Shown here: positions 47,701 to 56,250 of the stretch, piece by piece
How positions within the stretch are numbered: position 1 is the stretch's first letter
Layout: each line of letters starts with the position of its first letter
From: Duganella fentianensis
GTDB taxonomy: Bacteria; Pseudomonadota; Gammaproteobacteria; Burkholderiales; Burkholderiaceae_D
DNA length: 64,000 nt
Direction of reading: 5' to 3'
Assembly (NCBI RefSeq): GCF_009857835.1
Contig: NZ_WWCL01000001.1
Location: 1,302,001-1,366,000 of the forward strand
The notes under the pieces: generated by a model
Databases searched by the model: none
What the model was told of the DNA's origin: nothing
What the model saw: only the letters and a program-made list of their open reading frames with translations
Program-made: the position numbers and the translations under genes

Positions 47701-47791
47701 AGACTTCTCCGCGAGGGGGTACTGACATTCTACCGTTGCGCGCATGACTTTTGGTATATTGATGCCTTCCGCCAACACGACAGTCTCTTTT

Positions 47792-48385
47792 ATGCCGACG
47801 CCAGATCCCCGCGTAGACGCCTATATCGCCCAGGCGGCGCCGTTTGCCCAGACCATTCTGAACCACCTGCGCGCCGTGGTGCACGAGGCCTGTCCCGAGG
47901 TGGAAGAGACCATGAAGTGGAGCTTCCCGCACTTTATGTACAAAGGCATGTTGTGCAGCATGGCGGCCTTCAAGGCGCATTGCGCGCTGAATTTCTGGAA
48001 GGCCGAGCTGCTGATGGGCGATGCAGCCCAGCGCGATGCGATGGGCCAGTTCGGCCGCATCACGGCGCTGGAAGACCTGCCGCCCGTCGCGCAGTTGCAG
48101 GCCTATCTGCAGCAGGCCATGCAGCTTAATGACGCAGGCATAGCGCCGCTGCGCACCCGCACTGCGCGCAGCAGCACGGTGACGCTGCCGGACGATCTGC
48201 AGGCGGCGCTGGCGCAGCTGCCGGCAGCGCAGCAGCACTTCGCCGCTTTTAGTCCCAGCAAGCAGCGCGATTACATCGAGTGGCTGGAAGAAGCCAAGAC
48301 GGCAGCCACCCGCACGCGCAGGCGCGAACAGGCAGTGGCCTGGATAGCCGAAGGCAAAGCACGCAACTGGAAGTACGAAAAATAG
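47792..48385 (+). CDS. YdeI/OmpD-associated family protein (DUF1801)
   Basis: A 197-aa cytosolic protein. The N-terminal DUF1801 part shows HEACPEVEETMKWSFPHFMY and the C-terminal part is the YdeI/OmpD-associated motif SPSKQRDYIEWLEEAKTAAT with RREQAVAWIAEGKARNW. Members are small predicted ligand-binding proteins linked to stress or bacteriocin protection, without a proven mechanism. The ATG at 47792 is preferred (MPTPDPRVDAYI); an in-frame ATG at 47744 would add 16 residues. No strong Shine-Dalgarno sequence is seen for either. Confidence 0.8.
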   Translation: MPTPDPRVDAYIAQAAPFAQTILNHLRAVVHEACPEVEETMKWSFPHFMYKGMLCSMAAFKAHCALNFWKAELLMGDAAQRDAMGQFGRITALEDLPPVAQLQAYLQQAMQLNDAGIAPLRTRTARSSTVTLPDDLQAALAQLPAAQQHFAAFSPSKQRDYIEWLEEAKTAATRTRRREQAVAWIAEGKARNWKYEK

Positions 48386-48514
48386 CGGGGAGGGGAGTGC
48401 TGCGGGTGTGGCAGGGAGAAAGTCGTTCAGCAGGGTTTGGGCTGTACGTTGTTACTACTGAGGGCGCCGGGTACCGCATGCCGGCGCCTGGCATGGCACT
48501 AGCAGCATGGCTGT

Positions 48515-48802
48515 TTAGTGCATAGAAGCGGTCGACAGGTCTTTCAATTCCCGTATGCTGATGTCCGACTTTTCATGCATACGCAGCAAAATGGTCGCGC
48601 CCACGGTGAGTTTGCGATGACGAATTTTGCTGATAATCGGAGGTTGCACCTCCAAAACTCGGCAGAGTTCTGCGTCGTTTTTCAGGTTCATCTTTTCGAT
48701 CAAAGTGTCAAGCAGCTTGTTCGGGACGAAACTGGATGGTTCCAGCGCCCGAGCACGATTCATGGCTTCGATCAGTTCCAGCTTTTTTTGCCGTACGTTC
48801 AT
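48515..48802 (-). CDS. Small Cro/XRE-like HTH protein
   Basis: A 95-aa protein with a helix-turn-helix region over about residues 35-80: KNDAELCRVLEVQPPIISKI then RHRKLTVGATILLRMHE. The pattern is that of a Cro-like repressor. The ATG at 48802 has an excellent AGGAGGAG 7-9 bp upstream; the open frame to 48835 is less likely. The gene and its upstream 170 bp are visibly AT-richer than the neighbours, which might point to transfer. Target unknown, possibly autoregulation. Confidence 0.7.
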   Translation of the reverse strand: MNVRQKKLELIEAMNRARALEPSSFVPNKLLDTLIEKMNLKNDAELCRVLEVQPPIISKIRHRKLTVGATILLRMHEKSDISIRELKDLSTASMH

Positions 48803-48957
48803 GATTGCTCCTCCTTTGCTCAAAACGTAAATCAAAGATGACGTTTCCTGGCAGGGCTAGCGCCCACACTCTTATCTGAATGCGGAGCGCTACTCAACAT
48901 TCTTGATAACCATGCAAGTTAGGCAAATCATACTACGCCGCGTGACGAAAGGCACGA

Positions 48958-48991
48958 TTTGACAAATAAATTAGCTTGTTTATTGGTCAAA
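48958..48991. repeat. AT-rich inverted repeat at the end of the ABC ATPase gene
   Basis: TTTGACAAATAA (48958-48969) and TTATTGGTCAAA (48980-48991) are complementary with one G-T mismatch across a 10-bp loop. It overlaps the stop codon of the upstream ATPase gene and lies about 155 bp before the HTH gene start. It could be a weak terminator or an operator. Confidence 0.4.
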
Positions 48992-49663
48992 TAGCTTGAC
49001 GTTTGTTGTTTCTTGTATGCCAATCTTTGATAAATGAAGGATTTTGTCGCTTTTTGCAGCAGCAGAGTTGGCGTGCGTCACCATAATCGCGCAAGCACCT
49101 GTGGCCTTGATCTCGCGCTGTAGCAGTTCGAGGATGCTGTGCGCCGTGTCCGGATCGAGGTTGCCGGTAGGTTCGTCCGCCAGCACCAGTGCCGGCCGGT
49201 GCACCAGTGCGCGGGCGATGGCTACGCGCTGCATCTCGCCGCCCGATAGCTGGTGCGGGAAGTCGTGATCGCGTCCGCCCAGTCCTACGGCGGCCAGCAT
49301 GTCGCTGGCCGCCGCTGTGGGCAGGTCGTTCAGCAGCAGGGGCAGGGCCACGTTCTGCACCAGCGTCAGGTGGGGCAGTACGTGGAAGGCCTGAAAAATG
49401 AAGCCCATGCGCTGGCGCCGCAAACGGGTGGCGGCATCGTCATCGAGGCTGGCCAGCGCCACGCCATCGACCATGATGGCATCGGCAGGGCAGCTGGCAT
49501 CGGGCGTATCGAGGCCGGCGATCAGATTCAGCAGGGTGGACTTGCCGACCCCGGAATCGCCCATGATGGCGACGAATTCGCCGGCCTTGAAGTGCCAGCT
49601 CACATCGTTCAGCACAGTGCGGCCATTGCCGTAGGTCTTACTCAGGTGACGCAGTTCTAGCAT
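48980..49663 (-). CDS. LolD/MacB-type ABC transporter ATPase
   Basis: A 227-aa ATP-binding subunit. Walker A is [14 protein letters not shown], the signature is [15 protein letters not shown], Walker B is [12 protein letters not shown] and the switch His is in MVTHANS. Sequence type is that of LolD/FtsE/MacB ATPases, which normally pair with FtsX-like permeases. Here it follows two PhnE-type permease genes by 15 bp and no FtsX-like gene is near. The last 25 residues are AT-rich in coding and unlike the family tail. Its partner is therefore unclear. Confidence 0.85.
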   Translation of the reverse strand: MLELRHLSKTYGNGRTVLNDVSWHFKAGEFVAIMGDSGVGKSTLLNLIAGLDTPDASCPADAIMVDGVALASLDDDAATRLRRQRMGFIFQAFHVLPHLTLVQNVALPLLLNDLPTAAASDMLAAVGLGGRDHDFPHQLSGGEMQRVAIARALVHRPALVLADEPTGNLDPDTAHSILELLQREIKATGACAIMVTHANSAAAKSDKILHLSKIGIQETTNVKLFDQ

Positions 49664-49678
49664 AGGGTTTTCAGCCTA

Positions 49679-50470
49679 TCATCGGGTCAGGGCGCGGCGC
49701 AGGGCAAAGCTGACGCCATCGACCATGGCCACCAGCAGCAGCATGGCGAGGATGACGGTGGCGGCGGACTGCATCTGGAACAGCGACAGGTGGTATTTCA
49801 GCATCTGCCCCAGCCCGCCCGCACCGACCACGCCGAGGATGGCGGCGGCACGGATATTGTTCTCCCAGCGGTACAGGGTGTAGGACAGCATCTGCGGCAA
49901 GGTTTGCGGCAGGGTGGCATAGAAGAAGGCGGCGCTGGCGCTGGCGCCGTTGGTGCGCAGGGTCTGCTCCGGCAGGGGCGCGGCATTTTCCAGTGCATCG
50001 GCAAACAGCCGTCCCAGCACGCCGGCCGTGTGCGCGGCCAGTGCCAGCGTGCCGCCGAACGGCCCCAGACCGGCAGCGATCAGCAGGATGGCGGCCCACA
50101 CCAGCTCCGGTATCGAGCGCAGGACATTGAGCATGGCGCGCATGGCCGCGCGGGCCGTGCGTCCCATGCGGCCGGAAGCGGGCAGCGAGAACAGCAGCGC
50201 GGCTGCCACGGCCAGCAGCGTGCCCAGTGCCGACATGGCCATGGTTTCGATGGCGGCCCAGCCGGTCTTGATCAGGAAGGGCGTGGCCAGTTCCGGCGGC
50301 GCAAAGCCGGCCAGCAGTTCCAGCACGCTGTGCACGGCATCCAGGGTAAAGAACTCGCGCCATTTGAGCGGCAGCGAGGTGAAGCTGGCGACGATTAGCA
50401 GCAGCACCAGCAGCATCAGGCTGATGACGGTCCAGTCGCGTGCTGGTGGCGGGGGCAGGCGGGATTTCAT
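49679..50470 (-). CDS. PhnE-type ABC transporter permease 2
   Basis: A 263-aa inner-membrane permease with about six helices. The EAA-like loop with conserved glycines is GVVGAGGLGQMLKYHL, preceded by YTLYRWENNIRAAAI as in PhnE proteins. The start overlaps the stop of the first permease gene by 4 bp, so the pair is translationally coupled and probably forms a heterodimer. The binding protein and PhnC-like ATPase genes lie 5 kb away at 55426-57126, not next to it. Confidence 0.85.
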   Translation of the reverse strand: MKSRLPPPPARDWTVISLMLLVLLLIVASFTSLPLKWREFFTLDAVHSVLELLAGFAPPELATPFLIKTGWAAIETMAMSALGTLLAVAAALLFSLPASGRMGRTARAAMRAMLNVLRSIPELVWAAILLIAAGLGPFGGTLALAAHTAGVLGRLFADALENAAPLPEQTLRTNGASASAAFFYATLPQTLPQMLSYTLYRWENNIRAAAILGVVGAGGLGQMLKYHLSLFQMQSAATVILAMLLLVAMVDGVSFALRRALTR

Positions 50471-51300
50471 CCTAGTCGGCGGCGTAAGGTTTTGGAGAAC
50501 AGGTCGGCCAGCGCCACCAGTGCCACGAACACCAGCAGCATGGAACTGACTTCAGCGCCGGCCAGCATCTTCATCGATTCGTCCATGCGCTGGCCCAGAC
50601 CGCCGGCGCCGACAAAGCCCATCACCACCGAGCCGCGGATCGCGCACTCCCAGCGGTACACGGTGTAGGACATCAGTTCGGCCGCCGCTTCCGGCAGCGC
50701 GCCGTACAGCAGGGCGGCCAGCCGCCCGCTGCCATTGACCAGCAGGGCATGGCTGGCGCGTGCGTCCGACGATTCGAGTATCTCGGCGTACACCTTGCCC
50801 AGCATGCCGCAGTAAGTAAGGGCGATGGCCAGCACGCCGGCGGTGGGGCCGAGGCCGATGATGCGCACAAAGATCAGCGCCCACACCAGCTCCGGTACGC
50901 TGCGCAGCACCACCATTTTCCAGCGCACCAGCTGGCGCACGGCGCGCGCCAGCCCATGCATGCGGCCCGTACCCAGACGCGAAATGGACAGCTGTTCGTT
51001 GATGATGAGGGTGGCGGGAATGGCGCCTATCAGGGCCAGCGTCAGGCCGGCCGTGGCGATGGCCACGGTCTGCCAGGTCTGCTCGGCCAGCATCAGCAGG
51101 AATTCGCTGCCATGGGCCGGCACCAGAAAGTCGGCCAGAAAACGGCCGGTGGCGCTCAGGCTCTGCCAGTCCAGCAGCAGCCACGGTTTGAACTCCGTCA
51201 CCACCAGCATGGGCCACAGCAGGATCAGCGCCACGGCGCTGGCGGCGAGGCGGCCGCGCCATGCGGGATCGGGATGGGTGCTGGTGAGCGTGCTGGTCAT
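50467..51300 (-). CDS. PhnE-type ABC transporter permease 1
   Basis: A 277-aa inner-membrane permease of the phosphonate-type family, about six helices, with SYTVYRWECAIRGSVVMGFV followed by GAGGLGQRMDESM as the ATPase-coupling loop. It is the first gene of a permease-permease-ATPase run on the minus strand. The upstream di-heme protein gene (ends 117 bp away, same strand) may or may not be co-transcribed. Confidence 0.85.
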   Translation of the reverse strand: MTSTLTSTHPDPAWRGRLAASAVALILLWPMLVVTEFKPWLLLDWQSLSATGRFLADFLVPAHGSEFLLMLAEQTWQTVAIATAGLTLALIGAIPATLIINEQLSISRLGTGRMHGLARAVRQLVRWKMVVLRSVPELVWALIFVRIIGLGPTAGVLAIALTYCGMLGKVYAEILESSDARASHALLVNGSGRLAALLYGALPEAAAELMSYTVYRWECAIRGSVVMGFVGAGGLGQRMDESMKMLAGAEVSSMLLVFVALVALADLFSKTLRRRLG

Positions 51301-51416
51301 CGGGCGGGTTATCGGCGCAATCGGCGCTTTCGGTTAGTCTGCCGCTATGATAGCAAAGAACCCCGCGGCGCAGAGGCAGGCGCGCCGTGCCCGCCCCCGT
51401 GCCGCTGCGCGCGCAG

Positions 51417-52994
51417 CTACAGCGCTTTGAGGAAGGCGGCCAGATCGGCCGCCTCCTGCGCCGTGTAGCCGATATTGAAGCGGGTGTCGTAGAACTTCAC
51501 CAGCTGTTCGATGCTGGCGGCCGAACCATCGTGGAAATAGGGCGAGCGTGATTCCAGTCCGCGCAGGCTAGGCACCTTGAAGCGGGCTATATCCTTCCAT
51601 TTTCCGCTCAGCATGGCGGCGCCCGGGTCGCTCACGGCGATGGTCTCGCCGGTGGCACTGTTACGCAGGGTGTACAGCGGCAGGTCGGGCGTGCGCCGGC
51701 CGGCAGCGGCCACACCCGTGTTGAACATGCGCGCAACCGATTGCGAACCTATGCCCGGCGCATCGTGGCAGCTGGTGCAACTGCCCCGTGCCAGCGGACG
51801 GCGCAGTTCGTCATTGAAGCCGGCCACGCCGCTGATGTTGAAGCCCTTGTTGTTGAAGATCTGCTCGCCCCGGGCGATGGCGGCGCGCGCCACGTCGGTG
51901 GCGCTAGGGGGCACGGGCGGGCGGCCGCGCTGGGGCGCTGCCTGCGGCCGGTCCAGATTGCGCCATGCGCCGAACAGGGTGATCACGTCGCGGCTGAAGG
52001 GGACGCCAGTCTGGTAGTCGCCCGCATCGAGATCGTTGATGCCGAAGTAGTAGGCGGTGTGCGACAGTGCCAGCGGCCCGCCCAGCGCACCGGCCGCCGT
52101 CAGGCTGCCGGCGCTGGCAGAATTGATCTGGGCGGTGAACAGGGTCTGCTCGAAATCGACGATGGCGCGCTGCTGGGCGGCGCTCAGATCGCGCGCTGCT
52201 TCGGCGTGGCCGCGCACGGCGTCGTTGGCCTGATGTAGCAGGCTGCTGTCCATGCTGGCAAAGCACAGGGCCGGACGCACATTGCGCAGGCAGTTGGCGC
52301 CCGTGCCGGCGCTGGCCGTTTCGCGGCTATCCCACATCACGCTGCTGAGGAATTTCAGGTTGGTGCTGGGCAGCGGGCGGCGGAACAGCGACAGCTCGGC
52401 AGCGCTGGCATAGTGGTAGGGATCATCCACGCTGGCGAGAGTGAATTCGGCAGCGGCAGGCAGGGGCAGGCCTACCCGTATCAGGCCTTTGCCCAGCAAC
52501 AGCGCGTAGGCCAGGCGTTTCTGTTCCAGCGTGGTGGTGGGCGCCAGTGGCGAGACGGCGCCATCGACACTGCGGAATACGGGATCGAGACCGGCGCTGC
52601 CATTGAAACGGGCGGTCAGCTTGTCCGGCCCTATGCTCCAGCCGTTGTCGGGCTGGTGGCAGCTGGCGCAGCTGCGGCCATTGCCCATGGCCTGAAAGAA
52701 GGGATTGCCGCTATCGATGCTGCCCGTGCTGCTGATGGTGAGCGCGCTGCCGGCTTCGTTGCTGACCGGCTGCAGGGGGTCGATGGCCAGCGAGGTAGCC
52801 AATGAGGTCGCCAGCGCGGTAGCCGCCGTGGTGGCACCTGCTGGTGCGGCACTGCTGCCGGCCGTGCTGGCACCCTGCAGCACGCGGGTGCTGGTGCTGG
52901 CCGTGTCGGAGCCGCCGCCGCAGGCGACCAGCAGGGTGGCGCCGAGCAGGCTGGCGGCCAGTGGTGCCAGAGGCAGTTGCTGAAGTTGGCGCAT
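51417..52994 (-). CDS. Di-heme cytochrome c peroxidase-like lipoprotein (MauG/CcpA superfamily)
   Basis: A 525-aa lipoprotein: the signal ends LLVAC with Cys25. A Ser/Ala/Thr-rich linker (about 30-75) follows. Two c-type heme sites are present, CASCH (109-113) and CTSCH (406-410). [10 protein letters not shown] motif lies between them and [18 protein letters not shown] near the C-terminus, as in bacterial di-heme peroxidases and MauG-like enzymes. It should be membrane-anchored in the periplasm; substrate could be peroxide or a protein. The start at 52994 has AAGGGGA upstream. The open frame runs on antisense to the kinase gene, but that extension is not coding. Confidence 0.85.
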   Translation of the reverse strand: MRQLQQLPLAPLAASLLGATLLVACGGGSDTASTSTRVLQGASTAGSSAAPAGATTAATALATSLATSLAIDPLQPVSNEAGSALTISSTGSIDSGNPFFQAMGNGRSCASCHQPDNGWSIGPDKLTARFNGSAGLDPVFRSVDGAVSPLAPTTTLEQKRLAYALLLGKGLIRVGLPLPAAAEFTLASVDDPYHYASAAELSLFRRPLPSTNLKFLSSVMWDSRETASAGTGANCLRNVRPALCFASMDSSLLHQANDAVRGHAEAARDLSAAQQRAIVDFEQTLFTAQINSASAGSLTAAGALGGPLALSHTAYYFGINDLDAGDYQTGVPFSRDVITLFGAWRNLDRPQAAPQRGRPPVPPSATDVARAAIARGEQIFNNKGFNISGVAGFNDELRRPLARGSCTSCHDAPGIGSQSVARMFNTGVAAAGRRTPDLPLYTLRNSATGETIAVSDPGAAMLSGKWKDIARFKVPSLRGLESRSPYFHDGSAASIEQLVKFYDTRFNIGYTAQEAADLAAFLKAL

Positions 52995-53050
52995 GGTGGT
53001 CCCCTTGTGGTTTTGTTGATGGCGCCAGCTTGGGCAGCAAATGTGCAGGA

Positions 53051-53069
53051 AAAATGCAGAAGGCATTTT
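53051..53069. promoter_or_regulatory. Inverted repeat in the divergent control region
   Basis: AAAATGC-N5-GCATTTT, perfect 7-bp arms, 57 bp before the di-heme protein start and 115 bp before the kinase start. A second short dyad CACCA-TG-TGGTG (53150-53161) lies near the kinase gene. Both are candidate sites for the adjacent response regulator. Confidence 0.35.
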
Positions 53070-53183
53070 CTGTTGCTCAAAAACACCATCCATGCAAGCA
53101 GGGCGGCTCATCCACATTTCATGCACATTCGGCAGGTATGATGGCAACACACCATGTGGTGCAACCGGAGTGACAGGAAACCC

Positions 53184-54695
53184 ATGCTCAAACGATGGCG
53201 CTGGACGATCGCACGCAAGCTGGCGCTGGCCATCACGGCCATCGTGCTGCTGTGCCTGGGTACCATGGCATGGGTGACCAATCTGAGCCTGCAACGCGGC
53301 TTTGTGTCCTACCTTAACCAGCTGCAGACTCAGGATCTGGACCAGCTGCGCGTGCTGCTGGAGCAGCGCTACCGGCGCGAAGGCAATTTCGAATGGTTGC
53401 GCGGACGGCCGCGCGTGCTCGGTGATCTGGTGGCCGAAATGCAGCCGCAGCTGCAGGCCGATGCGGCTGATCCGCGGCCACCCCGTGGCCGGCCGGAAGG
53501 GCGGCGCGGCCCGCCCCCTGCCGATGGCCCGCCCGGCTACGGCCGGCCGGCGCCGCCACCGAGGCCGCGCGCCGACCCGCCGCCCAACCGGCATGATCCG
53601 GTGGGTTTTCTGTCGCGCATCTCCATCGTCGATGCGGATGGGCGTAATCTGATCGGGCCGCCCGATTTCCCGCCCGGCATAGAGCGCGATATCAAGGTAG
53701 ACGGACAGGTGGTGGGGCGCATGCGGCTGCTGCCGCTGCGTCAGGCCAGCGGTAGCGACGCCAGCGCCGCCGGTTTTCTGCGCGACCAGCTGCGCAACAT
53801 CGTGCTGCTGGCCTGCGCCTTGCTGGGTCTGGCCATCCTCGCCGCCATCTGGCTGGCACGCCACCTGCTGCGCCCTGTGGCCGCGCTGCGTGATGTGACG
53901 GCGCAGCTGGCACGGGGCGAATTTGCCGCCCGTGCACCGCTGCTGTCGCGCGATGAACTGGCCGAGCTGGCGCTGCACGTGAATGCCATGGCCGAAGCGC
54001 TGCAGGCCAGCGAACAGCAGCGCCGCCAGCAGCTGGCCGATGTGTCGCACGAACTGCGTACGCCGCTGTCGGTGATACGCGGCGAAATCGAAGCACTGCA
54101 GGACGGCATCCGTCAGGCCGATCCACAGGCACTGGCCTCGCTGCATGCGGAAGTGCTGCACCTGAACCAGCTGGTGGATGATCTGCACCAGCTCACCATG
54201 GCCGATGCGGGCGATCTGCAGTACGACTGGCAGGTGGTGGAACTGGCGCCGCTGCTGCAGCCGCTGCTGCTGCGTTACCAGTCGCGCGCGCGCGATCGCG
54301 GGCTGGATCTGAGCTGGCAGCTGGCGCCGCAACCGCTGCGCGTGCGCGCCGATGCGGGCCGGCTGACGCAGGTGCTGATCAACCTGCTGGAGAACAGCCT
54401 GCGCTACACCGATAGCGGCGGCCAGATCGTGCTGACGCTGCAGCTGCTGGGCGCGCAGGCCGAAATTACGCTGGAAGACACGGCACCCGGTGTGCCGGCC
54501 GGTGCCCTCGGGCAATTGTTCGAGCGGCTATACCGGGTGGATGCGGCGCGCACGCGCGAGCGCGGTGGCAGCGGGCTGGGGCTGGCGATCTGCCGCGCAC
54601 TGGTACAGGCGCACGGCGGCGAGATTAGCGCCAGCGCTTCGGTGCTGGGCGGGGTGCGCATGCAGCTGCGCCTGCCGCTGTGCAAGGGCAGCTGA
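53184..54695 (+). CDS. Sensor histidine kinase (BaeS-like)
   Basis: A 503-aa membrane kinase. Helix 1 spans about residues 8-32. The periplasmic loop (33-205) contains a striking Pro/Arg/Gly-rich stretch (for example RPPRGRPEGRRGPPPADGP), then a small sensor part. Helix 2 is near 206-230, followed by HAMP, HisKA with His289 (ADVSHELRTPLSV) and HATPase ending GGSGLGLAICRALVQAHGG. Layout matches BaeS/CusS-type envelope-stress kinases. It is divergent from the di-heme lipoprotein gene and 21 bp ahead of its response regulator. Confidence 0.92.
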   Translation: MLKRWRWTIARKLALAITAIVLLCLGTMAWVTNLSLQRGFVSYLNQLQTQDLDQLRVLLEQRYRREGNFEWLRGRPRVLGDLVAEMQPQLQADAADPRPPRGRPEGRRGPPPADGPPGYGRPAPPPRPRADPPPNRHDPVGFLSRISIVDADGRNLIGPPDFPPGIERDIKVDGQVVGRMRLLPLRQASGSDASAAGFLRDQLRNIVLLACALLGLAILAAIWLARHLLRPVAALRDVTAQLARGEFAARAPLLSRDELAELALHVNAMAEALQASEQQRRQQLADVSHELRTPLSVIRGEIEALQDGIRQADPQALASLHAEVLHLNQLVDDLHQLTMADAGDLQYDWQVVELAPLLQPLLLRYQSRARDRGLDLSWQLAPQPLRVRADAGRLTQVLINLLENSLRYTDSGGQIVLTLQLLGAQAEITLEDTAPGVPAGALGQLFERLYRVDAARTRERGGSGLGLAICRALVQAHGGEISASASVLGGVRMQLRLPLCKGS

Positions 54696-54716
54696 CGTCA
54701 GGAGAACAGGGCAAAT

Positions 54717-55424
54717 ATGGAACAGCTGCAGCACATACTGATCGTGGAAGATGACAGCAAGATCGCGGCACTGCTGAACGACTATTTCGTTGCGGCCGGC
54801 TACCGCTGCAGCCATGTGGCGGACGGCCTCGCGGCTGTGGAGCTGGTACGCACTGGCGGCGTCGATCTGATGCTGCTCGACCTGATGCTGCCCGGGCTCG
54901 ATGGCATAGGCGTGTGCCGTGCCGTGCGCGGATTTTCCCAGCTGCCCATCATCATGCTGACGGCGCGCGTAACGGAGCTGGACCGTCTGCTGGGGCTGGA
55001 AACGGGGGCGGACGATTATGTCTGCAAGCCTTTCAGTCCGCGCGAAGTGGTGGCGCGGGCACGCGTGCATCTGCGCCGCAGTGCGGCCATGCCGCTACCC
55101 ATGCCGGCGCCGCAGGGTATGGCCACATCGGCAGCGGCAGGGCTGGTAGTACAGCGCGCGCAGATGCGCATCACGCTCGATGGTCAGGCGCTGGTTCTGA
55201 CGCCGGTGGAATTCCGCCTGCTGGCCGAACTGATAGCCCAGCCCCAGCGCGTGTATTCGCGCCAGCAGCTGCTTGATCTATCACACGAAGATCAGCGCGA
55301 TACCAGCGACCGTACGGTGGATTCGCATATCCGCAATCTGCGCCGCAAGCTGGGTGCCCGCGCCGAGTGCCTGCAATCGGTGTACGGCGTGGGCTACCGC
55401 TACGAGCCCGAGCGCTGCCACTAG
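54717..55424 (+). CDS. OmpR-family response regulator (BaeR-like)
   Basis: A 235-aa regulator. The N-terminal receiver has VEDDSKI, phospho-Asp55 (LMLLDLMLPGLDGIGV), switch MLTARVTE and Lys in VCKPFSPRE. The C-terminal winged helix shows LTPVEFRLLAELIAQPQRV and DRTVDSHIRNLRRKLG. AGGAGAA lies 11 bp upstream. Its likely targets are its own operon and the divergent di-heme gene. It is convergent with the PhnC-like gene, with 1 bp between the stops. Confidence 0.94.
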   Translation: MEQLQHILIVEDDSKIAALLNDYFVAAGYRCSHVADGLAAVELVRTGGVDLMLLDLMLPGLDGIGVCRAVRGFSQLPIIMLTARVTELDRLLGLETGADDYVCKPFSPREVVARARVHLRRSAAMPLPMPAPQGMATSAAAGLVVQRAQMRITLDGQALVLTPVEFRLLAELIAQPQRVYSRQQLLDLSHEDQRDTSDRTVDSHIRNLRRKLGARAECLQSVYGVGYRYEPERCH

Positions 55425-55425
55425 C

Positions 55426-56247
55426 CTACAGGCAGGCGCCGGCGCCGGGGATTACGGCCAGCGGGTCGATGGCGATTTCCGCTGCCGGTGCGGCCGGCAC
55501 TTCGCCCTGATACAGCGTGGCGATCATGGCTGGCGTGACCTGTTCGCGCGGCAGATCGAAGGCGATGCGGCCATCGCGCAGCGCGACGATGCGGGGGAAG
55601 TGGGCCAGTGCCAGCTCCACCTGATGCAGGCTGCAGATCAGGGTGGCATTGCGCTGGCGCGCTTCATCGCGCAGCGTATTGAGCGTAAGGCTGGACAGGG
55701 CCGGATCAAGTGCCGATAGCGGTTCGTCCACCAGCAGCGCCTGCGCCGGCGACAGCAGCAGGCGTGCCAGTGCACAGCGCTGGCGTTCGCCGCCGGACAG
55801 CCGGTCTACCCGCGAGTACAGCTTGTCGCCCAGATTGAAGCGCGACAGGGCTTGCCACGCCGCTTCCGGATCGGCCGGTTTGAACAGCGAAGCCAGCGCG
55901 CGCCACAAACTCCATTGCGGCAGACGGGCGGCCAGCACGGCCGTCACTACGCGCTGGCGCGGCGGCAGCGGCGGTGTTTGCGGTGCCAGAAACAGTTGCG
56001 CGCGCAGGCGGTGGCGTTCGCTGTGCGAGAGCTGCCACGGTGTCACGCCGAAGGCCTGCAAGCTGCCGCTGGCCGGCTGCTGGGCCAGTGCCAGCGTGGC
56101 CAGCAGCGTGGTTTTGCCCGCGCCCGAGGGACCGATCAGGGCGATCTGCTCGCCCTGCGCGATGCTCAGGTTCAGGCTATGCAGCGCGGCCTGCTGCGCT
56201 GCGCCGGGATGGCGCACCGTCAGCTCCTGCAGTTGGTAAGTCAGCAT
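55426..56247 (-). CDS. PhnC-type ABC transporter ATPase
   Basis: A 273-aa ATPase. Walker A GPSGAGKTTLLATL, signature LSGGERQRCALARLL, Walker B ALLVDEPLSALDP and switch His in LICSLHQVELAL place it in the PhnC branch. It begins 3 bp after the binding-protein gene. The matching permeases are 4.1 kb further on, beyond the di-heme and two-component genes. The C-terminal 20 residues extend past the usual domain. Confidence 0.87.
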   Translation of the reverse strand: MLTYQLQELTVRHPGAAQQAALHSLNLSIAQGEQIALIGPSGAGKTTLLATLALAQQPASGSLQAFGVTPWQLSHSERHRLRAQLFLAPQTPPLPPRQRVVTAVLAARLPQWSLWRALASLFKPADPEAAWQALSRFNLGDKLYSRVDRLSGGERQRCALARLLLSPAQALLVDEPLSALDPALSSLTLNTLRDEARQRNATLICSLHQVELALAHFPRIVALRDGRIAFDLPREQVTPAMIATLYQGEVPAAPAAEIAIDPLAVIPGAGACL

Positions 56248-56250
56248 CGA

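Noticed and set aside
52995..54515. Upstream continuation of the di-heme protein frame to 54515, giving 1032 aa
   Set aside because: The extension is antisense to the kinase gene and lacks domains; a lipoprotein signal and ribosome site mark the real start at 52994.
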